From Treponema sp. (lineage in GTDB: Bacteria; Spirochaetota; Spirochaetia; Treponematales; Breznakiellaceae): DNA of 5,876 nt. The notes under the pieces were generated by a model. It made no database searches, was not told the DNA's origin, and saw only the letters and a program-made list of their open reading frames with translations. Position numbers and translations under genes: made by a program. Positions 5,735-5,876 of this stretch are shown piece by piece. Every line of letters starts with the position of its first letter. Within the stretch, counting starts at the first letter, position 1. The DNA lies in the NCBI GenBank assembly GCA_031266695.1, contig JAISAK010000289.1, forward strand, positions 1-5,876, in the 5' to 3' direction.

Positions 5735-5750
5735 GGTAAGATATCATACC
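5735..5750. promoter_or_regulatory. imperfect palindrome upstream of the riboswitch promoter
   Basis: GGTAAGATATCATACC is a 16-base inverted repeat (GGTA...TACC around GATATC, with one mismatched pair). Its centre is about 63 bases before the predicted riboswitch transcript start, a usual place for an activator site. Flanking CAAGG and CCTTG could instead make it a weak terminator hairpin for a leftward gene ending near here. Undecided. Confidence 0.3.
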
Positions 5751-5876
5751 CCCTTGGCCGTGCTTGCCTCGCGGCCCGCGGCGTACTGCTCAGGTATGCT
5801 ACTTGCTAAGCCAGCCTTCGCGCCTTTTTTCGATGTGGCAACCGTTATTCAGCGCCGGTGTCGGAATGGATACCCT
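5751..5876. other. window edge without an identified gene
   Basis: No complete gene is visible. On the minus strand two short frames enter from the edge: one ends at TAG after 25 codons, and another is open for about 34 codons ending in YAAGREASTAKGV and a TGA near 5741. On the plus strand a frame is open from 5740 to the edge with no convincing start. It may be the end of a leftward gene, a degraded gene or part of a dispersed repeat; the sequence here cannot decide. Confidence 0.25.

Noticed and set aside
1..5876. CRISPR array, insertion sequence or prophage
   Set aside because: No regularly spaced direct repeats, transposase, integrase or terminal inverted repeats were seen on either strand.

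Overview
This 5.9 kb window looks like chromosomal DNA of a free-living or gut-associated bacterium, most plausibly a spirochaete of the Treponema group. That assignment is an inference from gene content and protein style (a FIST protein next to a coiled-coil hybrid histidine kinase, a tRNA without an encoded CCA end); no phylogenetic marker is present. The sequence is moderately GC-rich, with Shine-Dalgarno sites and sigma70-type promoters.

Layout, left to right. (1) 1-125: a spacer in front of an unseen minus-strand gene, with a strong Shine-Dalgarno site and an 11-codon reading frame. (2) 126-1256, minus: a cytoplasmic protein of the zinc-dependent phospholipase C superfamily. (3) 1257-1423: an intergenic region where two promoters overlap face to face, one for the phospholipase-like gene and one for the tRNA side. 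(4) 1424-1498, plus: tRNA-Pro(GGG). (5) 1499-1600: a structured leader with alternative hairpins. (6) 1601-2176, plus: xanthine phosphoribosyltransferase (xpt). (7) 2258-3418, plus: a FIST-domain sensory protein. (8) 3436-5157, plus: a hybrid histidine kinase (coiled coil, PAS-like, HisKA, HATPase, receiver), translated from a GTG 17 bases after the FIST stop. (9) 5158-5876: no gene of ordinary size, but on the minus strand a promoter, a complete cobalamin riboswitch, a candidate ribosome-site-sequestering hairpin, a 76-codon ORF with a good Shine-Dalgarno site, and an intrinsic terminator just beyond the kinase stop codon.

How it fits together. FIST protein and kinase form a translationally spaced pair, probably sensor input plus phosphorelay; no HPt or output regulator is encoded here. 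The most unusual part is the right end. A B12-sensing riboswitch with its own promoter does not lead to a recognisable B12 gene. It leads to a short basic ORF, and its transcript runs convergently into the 3' end of the kinase gene. It either controls an undescribed small protein or produces a B12-responsive non-coding or antisense RNA.
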